A stretch of DNA of 64,000 nt, from assembly GCA_030386875.1 (NCBI GenBank), contig CM059569.1, positions 46,415,842 to 46,479,841 on the forward strand. The letters run 5' to 3'. The notes beneath the pieces are model-generated. The model saw nothing but the letters and a program-made list of their open reading frames with translations. It was not told the DNA's origin and did no database searches. The stretch is from Morinoia aosen. Its lineage: Eukaryota > Arthropoda > Malacostraca > Amphipoda > Talitridae. Each line of letters opens with the position of its first letter. Positions within the stretch are counted from its first letter, which is position 1. Made by a program: the position numbers and the translations under genes. Below, piece by piece: positions 21,722 through 33,364 of the stretch.

Positions 21722-23405
21722 AGTGAGATTTTGCTCTTAAAAATTCCCTGTAAATTCCTTAGAGTGAGACTTTGCTCCCATAAATTCCCTATAAATTCCT
21801 TATAGTGAGACTTTGCTCCCATAAATTCCCTATAAATTCCTTATAGTGAGACTTTGCTCCCATAAATTCCCTATAAATTCCTTATAGTGAGACTTTGCTC
21901 CCATAAATTCCCTATAAATTCCTTATAGTGAGACTTTGCTCCCATAAATTCCCTATAAATTCCTTATAGTGAGACTTTGCTCCCATAAATTCCCTATAAA
22001 TTCCTTATAGTGAGATTTTGCTCCCATAAATTCCCTATAAATTCCTTATAGTGAGATTTTGCTCCTATAAATTCCCTGTAAATTCCTTATAGTGAGACTT
22101 TGCTCCCATAAATTCCCTATAAATTCCCTATAGTGAGATTTTGCTCCCATAAATTCCCTATAAATTCCTTATAGTGAGACTTTGCTCCCATAAATTCCCT
22201 ATAAATTCCTTATAGTGAGACTTTGCTCCCATAAATTCCCTGTAAATTCCTTATAGTGAGATTTTGCTCCCATAAATTCCCCGTAAATTCCTTATAGTGA
22301 GATTTTGCTCCTATAAATTCCCTGTAAATTCCTTATAGTGAGATTTTGCTCCTATAAATTCCCTGTAAATTCCTTATAGTGAGATTTTGCTCCTATAAAT
22401 TCCCTGTAAATTCCTTATAGTGAGATTTTGCTCCTATAAATTCCCTGTAAATTCCTTATAGTGAGATTTTGCTCCTATAAATTCCCTGTAAATTCCTTAT
22501 AGTGAGATTTTGCTCATATAAATTCCCTGTAAATTCCTTATAGTGAGATTTTGCTCCTATAAATTCCCTGTAAATTCCTTATAGTGAGATTTTGCTCCTA
22601 TAAATTCCCTGTAAATTCCTTATAGTGAGATTTTGCTCCTATAAATTCCCTGTAAATTCCTTATAGTGAGATTTTGCTCCTATAAATTCCCTGTAAATTC
22701 CTTATAGTGAGACTTTGCTCCCATAAATTCCCTATAAATTCCTTATAGTGAGATTTTGCTCCTATAAATTCCCTGTAAATTCCTTATAATGAGATTTTGC
22801 TCCTATGAATTCCCTGTAAATTCCTTATAATGAGATTCTGCTTATATAAATTCCCTGTAAATTCCTTATAGTGAGATTTTGCTCCTATAAATTCCCTGTA
22901 AATTCCTTATAATGAGATTCTGCTTATATAAATTCCCTATAAATTCCTTACATTGAGATTTTGCTCCTATAAATTCCCTGTAAATTCCTTATAATGAGAT
23001 TTTGCTCCTATAAATTCCCTGTAAATTCCTTATAATGAGATTCTGCTTATATAAATTCCCTATAAATTCCATATAATGAGATTTTGCTCCTATAAATTCC
23101 CTGTAAATTCCTTATAATGAGATTCTGCTTATATAAATTCCCTATAAATTCCATATAATGAGATTTTGCTCCTATAAATTCCCTGTAAATTCCTTATAAT
23201 GAGATTTTGCTCCTATAAATTCCCTGTAAATTCCTGATAATGAGATTCTGCTTATATAAATTCCCTATAAATTCCATATAATGAGATTTTGCTCCTATAA
23301 ATTCCCTGTAAATTCCTTATAATGAGATTCTGCTTATATAAATTCCCTATAAATTCCTTATAGTGAGATTTTGCTCCCATAAATTCCACAGAGAGAGATT
23401 TTGCT
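21722..23405. repeat. 41-bp minisatellite (~41 copies) passing into an 82-bp dimer
   Basis: The unit contains TTCCTTATAGTGAGACTTTG and CTCCCATAAATTCCCTATAAA. The left third is mostly of the GACTTTGCTCCCAT / CCCTATAAA type. The middle is GATTTTGCTCCTAT / CCCTGTAAA. From about 22840 onward, units with GATTCTGCTTATAT and TCCATATAATG alternate with the standard type in an 82-bp higher-order repeat. There is no ORF. Confidence 0.97.
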
Positions 23406-23409
23406 CACA

Positions 23410-23640
23410 CAACCAAGAATGCGAGTATTTACTTACAGTGTTTTTAGTGAGCAAATGTTAGAACGTAAGAATCGATTTCATACTCAGCTGAAATAATGTT
23501 AATAGTTTAATTACATCATATAAACATGAATGCGAGTATTCGCTCACGATGGTTTTCAGTGAGCAAATGATGGGACGCACGTATCCATATTACACTCGTC
23601 TAAAATAACAGTAAAATTTTAAGAATAATCACAAAGATGA
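23410..23640. repeat. ~114-bp tandem duplication
   Basis: AATGCGAGTATTTACTTACAG with GTGAGCAAATG and GTAAGAATC is followed by AATGCGAGTATTCGCTCACG with GTGAGCAAATG about 114 bp later. Confidence 0.75.
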
Positions 23641-24236
23641 CTCAACATTTGGAAGCGAACATTCAAATCTCATTTAACACAACTAGGCTCGATTTCCTCA
23701 CATATTTGGTTGGCGGTTGAAAATGAATCAGTTTGAAATTCCTAGGATTTTAAGTCATAGGAATTTTACGGTTCATTTAATTGAACCTCCTAAAAATGAA
23801 TGGAAAATATAATGATGCTGAAATATTTAACGAAAATGCAATCATTCTACGAAGAAGACTAGTTTAATTTGATAAGTGACTGCATTTTGTAAGAATGAAT
23901 AAACTCCTCAATGAATGTAATAAACTATGCAACCACGAGACCACACTCCTTAAGAACAAATAGACTCCGCAGTAAATGTAGTAAACTGAACAGTTAAACT
24001 TTCTCAACGGCATTTGTAAATCTAAAAAAAGAAGTTTTCAGAAACCGAAATGTTTCTCTGAAGTCTAAAGCTTCGTGGAAAAAATTAACTAATCGCATAA
24101 CAAAAATAAAATTTCTAACCATTATATCATTATTGTATAATTATTTGTTGAGTAAATGCTCGTTGCTAATAATTAATTAATCAACACCTTTGCTTAATGA
24201 GCAATTGTTTACGTAAGGTGTTCGATCTTACGTGCA
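23641..24236. other. AT-rich, with a two-copy ~62-bp repeat at 23890-24000
   Basis: AAGAATGAATAAACTCCTCA with ATGTAATAAACT recurs as AAGAACAAATAGACTCCGCA with ATGTAGTAAACT. The remainder is unique. Confidence 0.6.
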
Positions 24237-24610
24237 GGTATTCCTGTTGCGTTTATTTAAAACCTGTAAGTCAATTTCAACGCCCGAATCCATTCCGTTG
24301 AGCACCGAAAATCCGTTACGCTGCGCTTTAAAAGAATCATGATTTATTTAAGAAAATGTCTGATTGTAAATCGCATTTAACTTTAAAGCCTGAAACTATC
24401 CTGTTGAGTATCCAAATCCGTTTCAATAAGCTGTAAAAAAGATCGTAATTTTTTCATTAAAATGTCGGATTGTTTGTCGCATTTAATATTTAAAGCCCCA
24501 GACAATTCCATTGATCACCCGTAACAATATTCATAAAACCATGAAAAATATGTTTGTTTACGAAAATGCCGGATTTATTTGGGCTAAAGAATTCTTTTCA
24601 CAAACTGAGG
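24237..24610. repeat. ~115-bp degenerate tandem repeat (about 3 copies)
   Basis: Blocks of the form TTTAAAGCC...ATTCC-TTGA-CACC...CCGTTACG...GAATCATGATTTATTTAAG AAAATGTC-GATT recur three times with substantial divergence. Confidence 0.7.
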
Positions 24611-25545
24611 TGCATGATATTAAATCCAGTATTTTTCGCGGACCAACATTGTGAGCTTTTTGTCGAAAGCTCTGAAAGCTCTACGCGAATAGGCGAGAAT
24701 AAACGAGAGGAATTTCGCAACCATTTTTGTGGGGTTTGAAGAATTTAAACCAGAAGCAAGTTTTGGTACTGTAATTTTGGTGTTTGCGACGGATCTGAAG
24801 CTCCTAAAAATGCGGATGGGTCATCTTTGCAAAATAAGGATTGAAAAACACCCTGGTAATTTTGATTACCGATGCAGAGCACTTGTAGCATCTGTTCCAA
24901 ATCTTGTTCCTAACTTCTAAGGTGGACTTGAATCTTAGAAACTAAGAAAAAGAGTGAGTAGAGCAGTTGTACGTGTCTTCCAAATCTCGTTCAGAGTTTG
25001 TAACAGGACTTGAATTTGAGAAACAAAAACAAGCCTGAATTTGAGAAACAAAAGTAAAGTTCAGGCTGAATAGCTAGAGGTTTTCTGAAAATAAAGTAAA
25101 TACTACATCTAGAGCAGATTTTGCTCTAGATCGGTAATTAGATTCCTGGAATCCGATATGAAGAATGCTGTGATAAACTAGCCCAAATTCTCTCATTTGT
25201 TCATATGAGCTTCATAATTTGATAAAATGGACGGTCAAATACAAACATAGAACACACCGGCTTTGATGTGACATTTCAAATTATTTCCCTTGCCGACCTG
25301 GGCATTTGTCGACGCACCAAAGTCATTTCTTTTGAAGATTTTATTCAATCTGCGTTGCAATTCGACATTGTTGGTTTGGTAGATTGCGGTACAAAAAGAA
25401 CCGAAGTTTCGTTTGTCCCATTGCAGTCACCGCGATTCTCAGCAGATCTTTAGAGTGCATTCTATTTTTTTCCTCGTTAATTTCCTTTGTACGAGCTACT
25501 TCTCCGGCTAACTCACTGAATGTAAATGCTGTTGAGTTGAATTTG
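24611..25545. other. No recognised gene
   Basis: Several 60-63 codon ORFs (24554-24739, 24729-24920, 25268-25453, 25384-25566) overlap in different frames without known motifs. CAAAATCTTGTTC-type blocks recur near 24900 and 24985, suggesting another eroded duplication. Confidence 0.45.
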
Positions 25546-25548
25546 ATA

Positions 25549-25695
25549 ACAGTAGTGACAGTGTGATACGCACAGTGACAACAGTAGTGACAGATTGATC
25601 ACAGTAGTGACAGTTTGATAACAGTAGTGACAGTTTGATAACAGTAGTGACAGTTTGATAACATTAGTGACAGTTTGATAACACTAGTGACAGTT
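25549..25695. repeat. 20-bp minisatellite (7 copies)
   Basis: TGATAACAGTAGTGACAGTT repeats, with small variants at each end. Confidence 0.95.
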
Positions 25696-26119
25696 CACCA
25701 GCATTACGGAGAGTACAATGACCCAAAAGTAACCTCCAGTGCCCAGATGAGGTTGCAACGAGATGAGGTTGCGTCTCTCGAGAAATCATCACCAAACTCT
25801 TGTCCTTGCGTCGGACCAAATACGAGCTTATTGGAGCGAAATATTTTGACAAGCAACTAGTTTTTCCAGACTATTACAGGTTTCTATTCTGAGAGTAAGA
25901 GCTCTGCCTTTCATCCGCGAGTTATTTCTTCCAGAAAACTAGGAGCTAACGAAACTTTGGTGTGCGATGACGCTTTTTCTTTGTTGCACGAGTTGGAATG
26001 AAGAATAAAGTGGGATTGAGAGATGAATTCGCAGCTCAGGAGCACAGCGGTGCTGGGTATTCTTGAGTCTTTCTTCGTGCATCCCTTTTCTTTAAGCTTT
26101 CACTTGTGTGTATCAAATG

Positions 26120-26235
26120 CTTTCAGGGTCATTGTTATCATTATTATTGTTACAATTACTACTATTATTAACATTCCTACTGTTATTAGCAACACTATTG
26201 TTATTTTCATTACTATTATTCATTCTACTGATACT
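26120..26235. repeat. (ATT/ACT)n trinucleotide-rich tract
   Basis: Imperfect ATTATT/ACTATT/GTTATT triplets; ORFs through it read low-complexity Ile/Thr or Leu. Confidence 0.85.
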
Positions 26236-26237
26236 GA

Positions 26238-26660
26238 CTACCGCACTCCACGATCCTCATCTTGATCAATCGAAAATAATTTCCAAAGTGTGCTCAGCGA
26301 AGTGCACAAAATTCTCTTGCTAGTTAGTACACGTTTCTTGGCTGTTTTAGCATCCTTTTTTGTGTATTTCAGTGCGTTAGATAATAAATGGGATTGAGTT
26401 TGTCTTCTGTAGGTGCATAGAAAAATATTAAGGTCATCCAGCTCATTGGGTCGCACTTTACGCAAGGCAAGAAAATTCATGCGTATCCAAGACCAATGTT
26501 TCAGGCTAATCTTCGCTCTTTGTATTTTATCAACGTTTCCAGACTTAAATTTTAAAGAATTCGAAGGCTTATCTAAATGTGTGGGCAAATTCAAGCAACC
26601 TCTACGCAGCAACTTTGTAGCAAAATCTGAAAAATTGCGGACAAGCTTGGAGCTCCGGAA
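26238..26660 (-). CDS. Unassigned basic ORF (~140 codons), uncertain
   Basis: The minus strand is open from about 26660 to 26238. The reading is basic and mixed in composition, for example HWSWIRMNFLALRKVRPNEL and KKDAKTAKKRVLTSKRIL. I recognise no family. The stretch is longer than most chance ORFs in this AT-rich DNA and not repetitive, so it could be an exon or a decayed transposon ORF. It lacks a clear ATG. Confidence 0.25.
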   Translation of the reverse strand, partial: FRSSKLVRNFSDFATKLLRRGCLNLPTHLDKPSNSLKFKSGNVDKIQRAKISLKHWSWIRMNFLALRKVRPNELDDLNIFLCTYRRQTQSHLLSNALKYTKKDAKTAKKRVLTSKRILCTSLSTLWKLFSIDQDEDRGVR

Positions 26661-26867
26661 GTGAATCTGAGCTAATTAGAAGGCTTAGAGGGAGGTTTTT
26701 CCGAGGATGTTAACTTACATCCGTGAGTCTCGCGAAATTTCCTTTACTTACCGCTGCCTTAATCCTACTCCTCGTACTTCAAAGGAGCTCAGGTGATCCA
26801 ATTTTGTGGATTCATATCGAATTTAAGTGCGATATCCAATGCGTGTACGAACTTGTGATGCTTAGGA

Positions 26868-27515
26868 TATGTTAGGTTTAGGATATGTTAGGTTTAGGAT
26901 ATGTTAGGTTTAGGATATGTTTGGCTTAGGATATGTTAGGTTTAGGATATGTTAGGTTCAAGATATGTTAGGTTTAGGATATGTTAGGTTTAGGATATGT
27001 TAGGTTTAGGATATGCTAGGTTTAAGATATGTTTGGCTTAGGATATGTTAGGTTTAGGATATGTTAGGTTTAGGATATGTTAGGTTTAGGATATGTTAGG
27101 TTTAGGATATGTTAGGTTTAGGATATGTTAGGTTTAGGATATGCTAGGTTTAGGATATGTTTGGCTTAGGATATGTTAGGTTTAGGATATGTTAGGTTTA
27201 GGATATGTTAGGTTTAGGATATGTTAGGTTTAGGATATGTTAGGTTTAGGATATGTTAGGTTTAGGATATTTTAGGTTTAGGATATGTTAGGTTTAGGAT
27301 ATGCTAGGTTTAGGATATGTTTGGCATAGGATATGTTAGGTTTAGGATATGTTAGGTTTAGGATATGTTAGGTTTAGGATATGTTAGGTTTAGGATATGT
27401 TAGGTTTAGGATATGTTAGGTTTAGGATATGCTAGGCTTAGGATATGTTTGGCTTAGGATATGTTAGGTTTAGGATATGTTAGGTTTAGGATATGTTAGG
27501 TTAGCATAGGTTAGG
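26868..27515. repeat. 16-bp TTAGG-containing minisatellite (~40 copies)
   Basis: The unit is TTAGGATATGTTAGGT, holding two TTAGG pentamers, the arthropod telomere motif. A GTTTGGCTTAGG variant marks positions 26920, 27032, 27160, 27320 and 27448, spaced 7, 8, 10 and 8 units apart. The array ends in GTTAGGTTAGCATAGGTTAGG. Confidence 0.95.
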
Positions 27516-28380
27516 TAATGTTGGAATATTTTCACGGGTTCTCCTAGCCTAAAAATTACATCTGGGGAATTTTGACGGGTCCTGCTAATTATTATTACTT
27601 CAGTAATTAATTATTAGTTCTGAATTATTTAATACATATTTGACAAAAAAGTACCACCGCAGTGTGCTACGATTTTTCGGTGTCTGTTACTTCTATGCAA
27701 CAAAAAATTAAAGAAATGAATTCGAGCCTATTTGAGTCTAACTAAGTTGTCAAAAACTGTCCCTTGCATCGAAAGTCCGGCACAATTTGACGTAACAACG
27801 GAAAGAAGTCGCTTGACATCGGACTTTATCAGTGAAATCAACCTTAAGAAAAGAATCAACCTTGACAAAATCATAGAATAAACCTTGACAGAATAAAATA
27901 ATCAAAGAATCAACCTTGAATCGCGATTTTCTTCGTGCTGTATCTCTCCAACTGCAATTTTCTCCTTAAATACACTTACAAATAAAAGAAAATTTCATAG
28001 ATGAGCCAAATAAATATAATTTAGCATATTACCTATCTCAATACGCCATATATGTAGCTTATACTGTAGCTTATGTTAGCTTATACTTGTAGGTGTGGAA
28101 TACTTTCAGGTTTATTATTATTCCTGATGTTACCAACTTAATTTTTACCATTATTATTAATACTATTACTTCTATTCCTACTGATGCTGGCATTTGTGGT
28201 CACCCGTCCACATTATGTCCAAATTCCTCACACAAGTTATACAGAAATTTATTTTCATCTGTTCGATTCTATAAAAATAGATGCCTTTGTTATGACCAGC
28301 AGCGTGACGTCATTAACTGTAACACCGCTCTTCAAGCACGAGAGTTATAAGTTATAAGTCAAAGGTACATTCTGAACTCA
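27516..28380. other. Non-coding; small direct repeats of ATCAACCTTGA
   Basis: ATCAACCTTGA or AAACCTTGACAGAAT recurs four times between 27838 and 27920. The rest is AT-rich. An 85-codon ORF (28093-28350) has no recognised motif. Confidence 0.5.
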
Positions 28381-28600
28381 TTAAATGTTATGGCAGACTT
28401 CATGACGAAGTTTAAAAGCTTGAATTATAGTAAACCACTCCATAATATGTTTAAAAGACAGAAATTATAGTAACAGACCTCATAATGAGTTTTAAACGCA
28501 GAAATAATAAAACATATTCCGTTCTACGCTCTAAGAAAAAATACATTGAAGCAGTAAACTCCATAACGCGTTCTCATAAGTTAAATTGAAGAGAAAAACC
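28381..28600. repeat. Degenerate ~55-60 bp repeat (3-4 copies)
   Basis: AATTATAGTAA-CC-CTCCATAAT, TTTAAAAG and CAGAAAT blocks recur at 28400-28560. Confidence 0.6.
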
Positions 28601-28612
28601 TTTCAAAAGTTG

Positions 28613-29375
28613 AACTTGAGAGTAGAATTGACTCCAGAACCGCGTCAGAACAACACGGCATCAGCCTCAAACAGGAACTGGAACGAAGATTTGACTCCTG
28701 AACCGCGTCAGAACAACACGGCATCAGCCTCAAACAAGAACTGGAACGAAGATTTGACTCCAGAACCGCGTCAGAACAACACGGCATCAGCCTCAAACAG
28801 GAACTGGAACGAAGATTTGACTCCTGAACCGCGTCAGAACAACACGGCATCAGCCTCAATCAGGAACTGGAACGAAGATTTGACTCCAGAACCGCGTCAG
28901 AACAACACGGCTTCAGCCTCAATCAGGAACTGGAACGAAGATTTGACTCCTGAACCGCGTCAGAACAACACGGCATCAGCCTCAATCAGGAAGTGGAACG
29001 AAGATTTGACTCCAGAACCGCGTCAGAACAACACGGCATCAGCCTCAATCAGGAACTGGAACGAAGATTTGACTCCAGAACCGCGTCAGAACAACACGGC
29101 ATCAGCCTCAATCAGGAACTGGAACGAAGATTTGACTCCAGAACCGCGTCAGAACAACACGGCATCAGCCTCAATCAGGAACTGGAACGAAGATTTGACT
29201 CCAGAACCGCGTCAGAACAACACGGCATCAGCCTCAATCAGGAACTGGAACGAAGATTTGACTCCAGAACCGCGTCAGAACAACACGGCATCAGCCTCAA
29301 TCAGGAACTGGAACGAAGATTTGACTCCAGAACCGCGTCAGAACAACACGGCTTCAGCCTCAATCAGGAACTGAA
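28613..29375. repeat. 63-bp minisatellite (12 copies), ORF-preserving
   Basis: Each unit reads LTPEPRQNNTASASIRNW plus NED in one + frame (28586-29374, 262 codons without a stop) and ERRFDSRTASEQHGISLNQEL in another. The second frame is broken in copies with CTCCTGAACC in place of CTCCAGAACC. A period divisible by 3 and near-perfect copies keep the frames open. I favour a minisatellite over a repeat protein because no splice signals or homologous flanks are visible, but expression cannot be excluded. Confidence 0.9.
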
Positions 29376-29590
29376 AAGAAAGTTCAATGACGATCCAGCA
29401 GTGCGAGCGTTGCTTTGTTCCTCCGCTTGCAACCATTGTCCGTCCGTCTGCACTCGGGCGCATTTGGCGAGATCCAAGTTTTGAAAGGAGGGCAAACAAA
29501 AGACACCTGCGCCAGAGCCCTCCGTGTTCGACTCCCTCCCTCGCTCCGCCGACTGCCTCGAGTTCTGCTCTGAAAACCTGACGAAATGTT
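29376..29590. other. GC-rich segment next to the 63-bp array
   Basis: Short ORFs on both strands, rich in Ser, Arg and Pro; no motif is recognised. It may be an unrecognised exon or promoter-like island. Confidence 0.3.
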
Positions 29591-30185
29591 CGCCAAGTTT
29601 ACTTTCTGTGAACTTTTATTTGTTTTTGAAACACGTAGTTATTTGTTCTGTACAATGTACAGTAACCTAGATTTACCACAATAGAAAGAAACAGCTGTTT
29701 TTTTAGTGTCTTATCACATGTTGGCCTTGTTTCCTTTCTCAGTCCTGTGAACTTCTATTTACTCTTTAAAAATGCAAGTTCTTTAAAATATGCAGTAAAC
29801 TAGATTTACCATGGTGAATAAAAACTAATGTTTATTAAGCTAACTTATGAAATGTTGGCCTAGTTTACTTTCTGAGTTCTGCAAACTCTTATTCGTTCTT
29901 TAAAATATGCAGTAAACTAGATTTACCGCAGTAGATAGGAACTGCCGTTTATTAGGTTGGCTTTCAAAATGTCGGACAAATTTATTTGCTGAGTCCTGTG
30001 AACTACTATTTGTTCTTTAAAATATACAATAGTTCTTTAAAATATACAATAAACTACATTTGTCATGGTAGATAAAACTGATGTTTATTACGCTGGCTTA
30101 TGAATGCTGGACAAATTTATTTTATGAGTCCTGTGAACTCTTATTCGTTTTTTAAAATACGCAATAAACTTTTTTATCATGGAAA
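29585..30185. repeat. ~125-bp degenerate tandem repeat (5 copies)
   Basis: CAGTAAACTAGATTTACCA with GATA-AAACT-ATGTTTATTA, TTATGAAATGTTGGCC-A-TTTA, and TGAGTCCTGTGAACT-TTATTCGTTC recur in order five times, diverged. Confidence 0.85.
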
Positions 30186-31055
30186 ATGAATACTGCTGTT
30201 TGACAAGCAGGCTTTTGGAAGTTGCCGATGTGACCCCACTTGAAATTTCCCTGTTATCTATTTTATTTCACTGTTTTTCAGCATGTAATGCATTATTTTT
30301 TGCCATCGCTAGACTGCATTCAGTCATGTACGGAGTCACTTGTGCCAACTGTAACAAAAAAACAATCACTGTTACTGACCCAGCTCCTCGCCAACAGCTG
30401 CATGAACTTTCGCTGCGTTTTGAAATCGCTTAGTGCTGAGTACATCAAGTATTAAATTATTCTGTGAGACAAATTTACTATGAAAGCTCTTACGGTTTAG
30501 ACCTCGCTTTGTAGACCAGCCATGGCATTGAAGTTGAATTCAGTTTTTACAGTTATTTTAAGAGGGTAGTTAAAAACCTATCTATCCACATCTCGAACAG
30601 AAAAAGTAAATTCAAAATTTTATTGTAGATAACTTTCAACGTTACGACGTTTAACTGTTTAAAACAGTTTACGACGTTTGATATCACTGTTCGAAAGTAC
30701 TTATTGAGGGTGAAAATGGACGGGGAACTGTTAGAGAGGCACTGCTGACAGAGCAGTTAAATGTCCATCAAAACGGGTGAAAAAATTTATTTCAAGCTAA
30801 TGGCAGAACTAAATGCTTTCAATTATTTAGGTATGTTCAAAACAATGTATGAAAAAATATGTACGGTTGTTTGTATGCTATTTTGGGATTCAGTGTACTT
30901 CAGACTTGAAAACAGGGAATTGTTTGTAATGTTAAACAGTCACACCCATTTTTATTTCTATATATTACACTCGCCTCGGCAGTGCTTCAAGTTCTTTTTT
31001 CGCAACTTTGAGTTTTTTTAAGAGGACAAGTTTTTCTTTTTAAAACGCTGTTCAT
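30186..31055. other. No recognised gene
   Basis: ORFs of 84 and 71 codons (30179-30455) and 86 codons (30761-31021) overlap or lack motifs. A CGACGTTT-AA pair lies near 30645-30680. Non-coding is the best reading. Confidence 0.45.
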
Positions 31056-31059
31056 AATC

Positions 31060-31215
31060 CATTATAAATTTGCACAAAACGCTATCCATAAGCCATCATA
31101 AATTTACATACAACGCTATCCATAAGCCATAATAAATTTACATAAAACGCTAATCATAAACAATTATAAATTTATGTAAAACGATCTCCATAAGCTATTA
31201 TAAATTTACATGAAA
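31060..31215. repeat. ~36-40 bp tandem repeat (4 copies)
   Basis: AAAACGCTATCCATAAGCCA and TAATAAATTTACAT recur four times. Confidence 0.85.
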
Positions 31216-31343
31216 GAGGGAGAACTTCTCAACTTTTTTATCTACGCGAGCGATTCGTTTCCGAGCTCCCCCAAACCGAAGATCCTCGAATTCTCCAAGA
31301 AATGAACTCTGGGGAGCCCGGAAGTCAATTTACTTAGAGAATG

Positions 31344-32985
31344 GGAGAGGATGTTGCGAGACGAGACCAAGTCTCCACGATCAAGACGGGAGAGGATGTT
31401 GCGAGACGAAACCAAGTCTCCACGATCAAGACGGGAGAGGATGTTGCGAGACGAGACCAAGTCTCCACGATCAAGACGGGAGAGGATGTTGCGAGACGAA
31501 ACCAAGTCTCCACGATCGAGACGGGAGAGGATGTTGCGAGACGAAACCAAGTCTCCACGATCAAGACGGGAGAGGATGTTGCGAGACGAAACCAAGTCTC
31601 CACGATCAAGACGGGAGAGGATGTTGCGAGACGAGACCAAGTCTCCACGATCGAGACGGGAGAGGATGTTGCGAGACGAAACCAAGTCTCCACGATCAAG
31701 ACGGGAGAGGATGTTGCGAGACGAAACCAAGTCTCCACGATCAAGACGGGAGAGGATGTTGCGAGACGAGACCAAGTCTCCACGATCGAGACGGGAGAGG
31801 ATGTTGCGAGACGAAACCAAGTCTCCACGATCAAGACGGGAGAGGATGTTGCGAGACGAGACCAAGTCTCCACGATCGAGACGGGAGAGGATGTTGCGAG
31901 ACGAGACCAAGTCTCCACGATCGAGACGGGAGAGGATGTTGCGAGACGAAACCAAGTCTCCACGATCGAGACGGGAGAGGATGTTGCGAGACGAGACCAA
32001 GTCTCCACGATCGAGACGGGAGAGGATGTTGCGAGACGAGACCAAGTCTCCACGATCGAGACGGGAGAGGATGTTGCGAGACGAAACCAAGTCTCCACGA
32101 TCAAGACGGGAGAGGATGTTGCGAGACGAAACCAAGTCTCCACGATCAAGACGGGAGAGGATGTTGCGAGACGAGACCAAGTCTCCACGATCGAGACGGG
32201 AGAGGATGTTGCGAGACGAAACCAAGTCTCCACGATCAAGACGGGAGAGGATGTTGCGAGACGAAACCAAGTCTCCACGATCAAGACGGGAGAGGATGTT
32301 GCGAGACGAAACCAAGTCTCCACGATCAAGACGGGAGAGGATGTTGCGAGACGAGACCAAGTCTCCACGATCGAGACGGGAGAGGATGTTGCGAGACGAA
32401 ACCAAGTCTCCACGATCAAGACGGGAGAGGATGTTGCGAGACGAGACCAAGTCTCCACGATCGAGACGGGAGAGGATGTTGCGAGACGAGACCAAGTCTC
32501 CACGATCGAGACGGGAGAGGATGTTGCGAGACGAAACCAAGTCTCCACGATCGAGACGGGAGAGGATGTTGCGAGACGAGACCAAGTCTCCACGATCGAG
32601 ACGGGAGAGGATGTTGCGAGACGAGACCAAGTCTCCACGATCGAGACGGGAGAGGATGTTGCGAGACGAAACCAAGTCTCCACGATCGAGACGGGAGAGG
32701 ATGTTGCGAGACGAGACCAAGTCTCCACGATCGAGACGGGAGAGGATGTTGCGAGACGAAACCAAGTCTCCACGATCGAGACGGGAGAGGATGTTGCGAG
32801 ACGAGACCAAGTCTCCACGATCGAGACGGGAGAGGATGTTGCGAGACGAGACCAAGTCTCCACGATCGAGACGGGAGAGGATGTTGCGAGACGAGACCAA
32901 GTCTCCACGATCGAGACGGAAGAGGATGTTTCGAGACGAGACCAAGTCTCCACGATCGAGACGGGAGAGGATGTTGTGAGAGGTT
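31344..32985. repeat. 45-bp minisatellite (36 copies, nearly identical)
   Basis: The unit is GGGAGAGGATGTTGCGAGAC, then GARACCAAGTCTCCACGATCR, then AGAC. Only the two R positions vary appreciably. Because 45 is divisible by 3 and the unit lacks stops, ORFs of 542-569 codons run on both strands (for example MLRDETKSPRSRRER repeats). These are artefacts of the array. The last copies (from about 32920) carry private changes, and the array ends at GAGGATGTTGTGAGAGG. Confidence 0.98.
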
Positions 32986-32999
32986 TGACAAGTCTCCTC

Positions 33000-33360
33000 G
33001 ATGAGGACTTTGTATAAGAATTACTACATTTTAAGTCAAACATAGAGCAAAGGAAACTCCTCTGTGTGACGATGGTTGATTGATTAAAAGTTATTATTAG
33101 CCTGCCTTACCAAAACAATGATGTTCTAAGAGAGGAAGGAAGAAAGCACCATTTAGTATGGAGTTGAGGAAATGCGAAATCTATGCACAAGGTGTGTTCC
33201 CGCGCAGGATCCTGTGCGCATAGAAATTTTAAGTTGAAAAAGAAGATTATGACACAAGATAGACGTGGAAAAAGAACGACAAAGGTGCTGAAAAACAAAT
33301 TTCAGTGAACCGAAAAAAATATGTTAATTAAAAAGCAAAAAACAAATTTTATTTCAATAA
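33000..33360. other. Non-coding
   Basis: AT-rich; a 63-codon minus-strand ORF has no known motif. Confidence 0.5.
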
Positions 33361-33364
33361 AAAG

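Noticed and set aside
21722-23405. Possible CRISPR array
   Set aside because: Units are contiguous copies without unique spacers, and the context is eukaryotic. The same holds for all other arrays here.
31242-33043. ORFs of 542-569 codons on both strands, one with RS-rich repeats
   Set aside because: A 45-bp stop-free unit divisible by 3 explains all of them; both strands are equally open.
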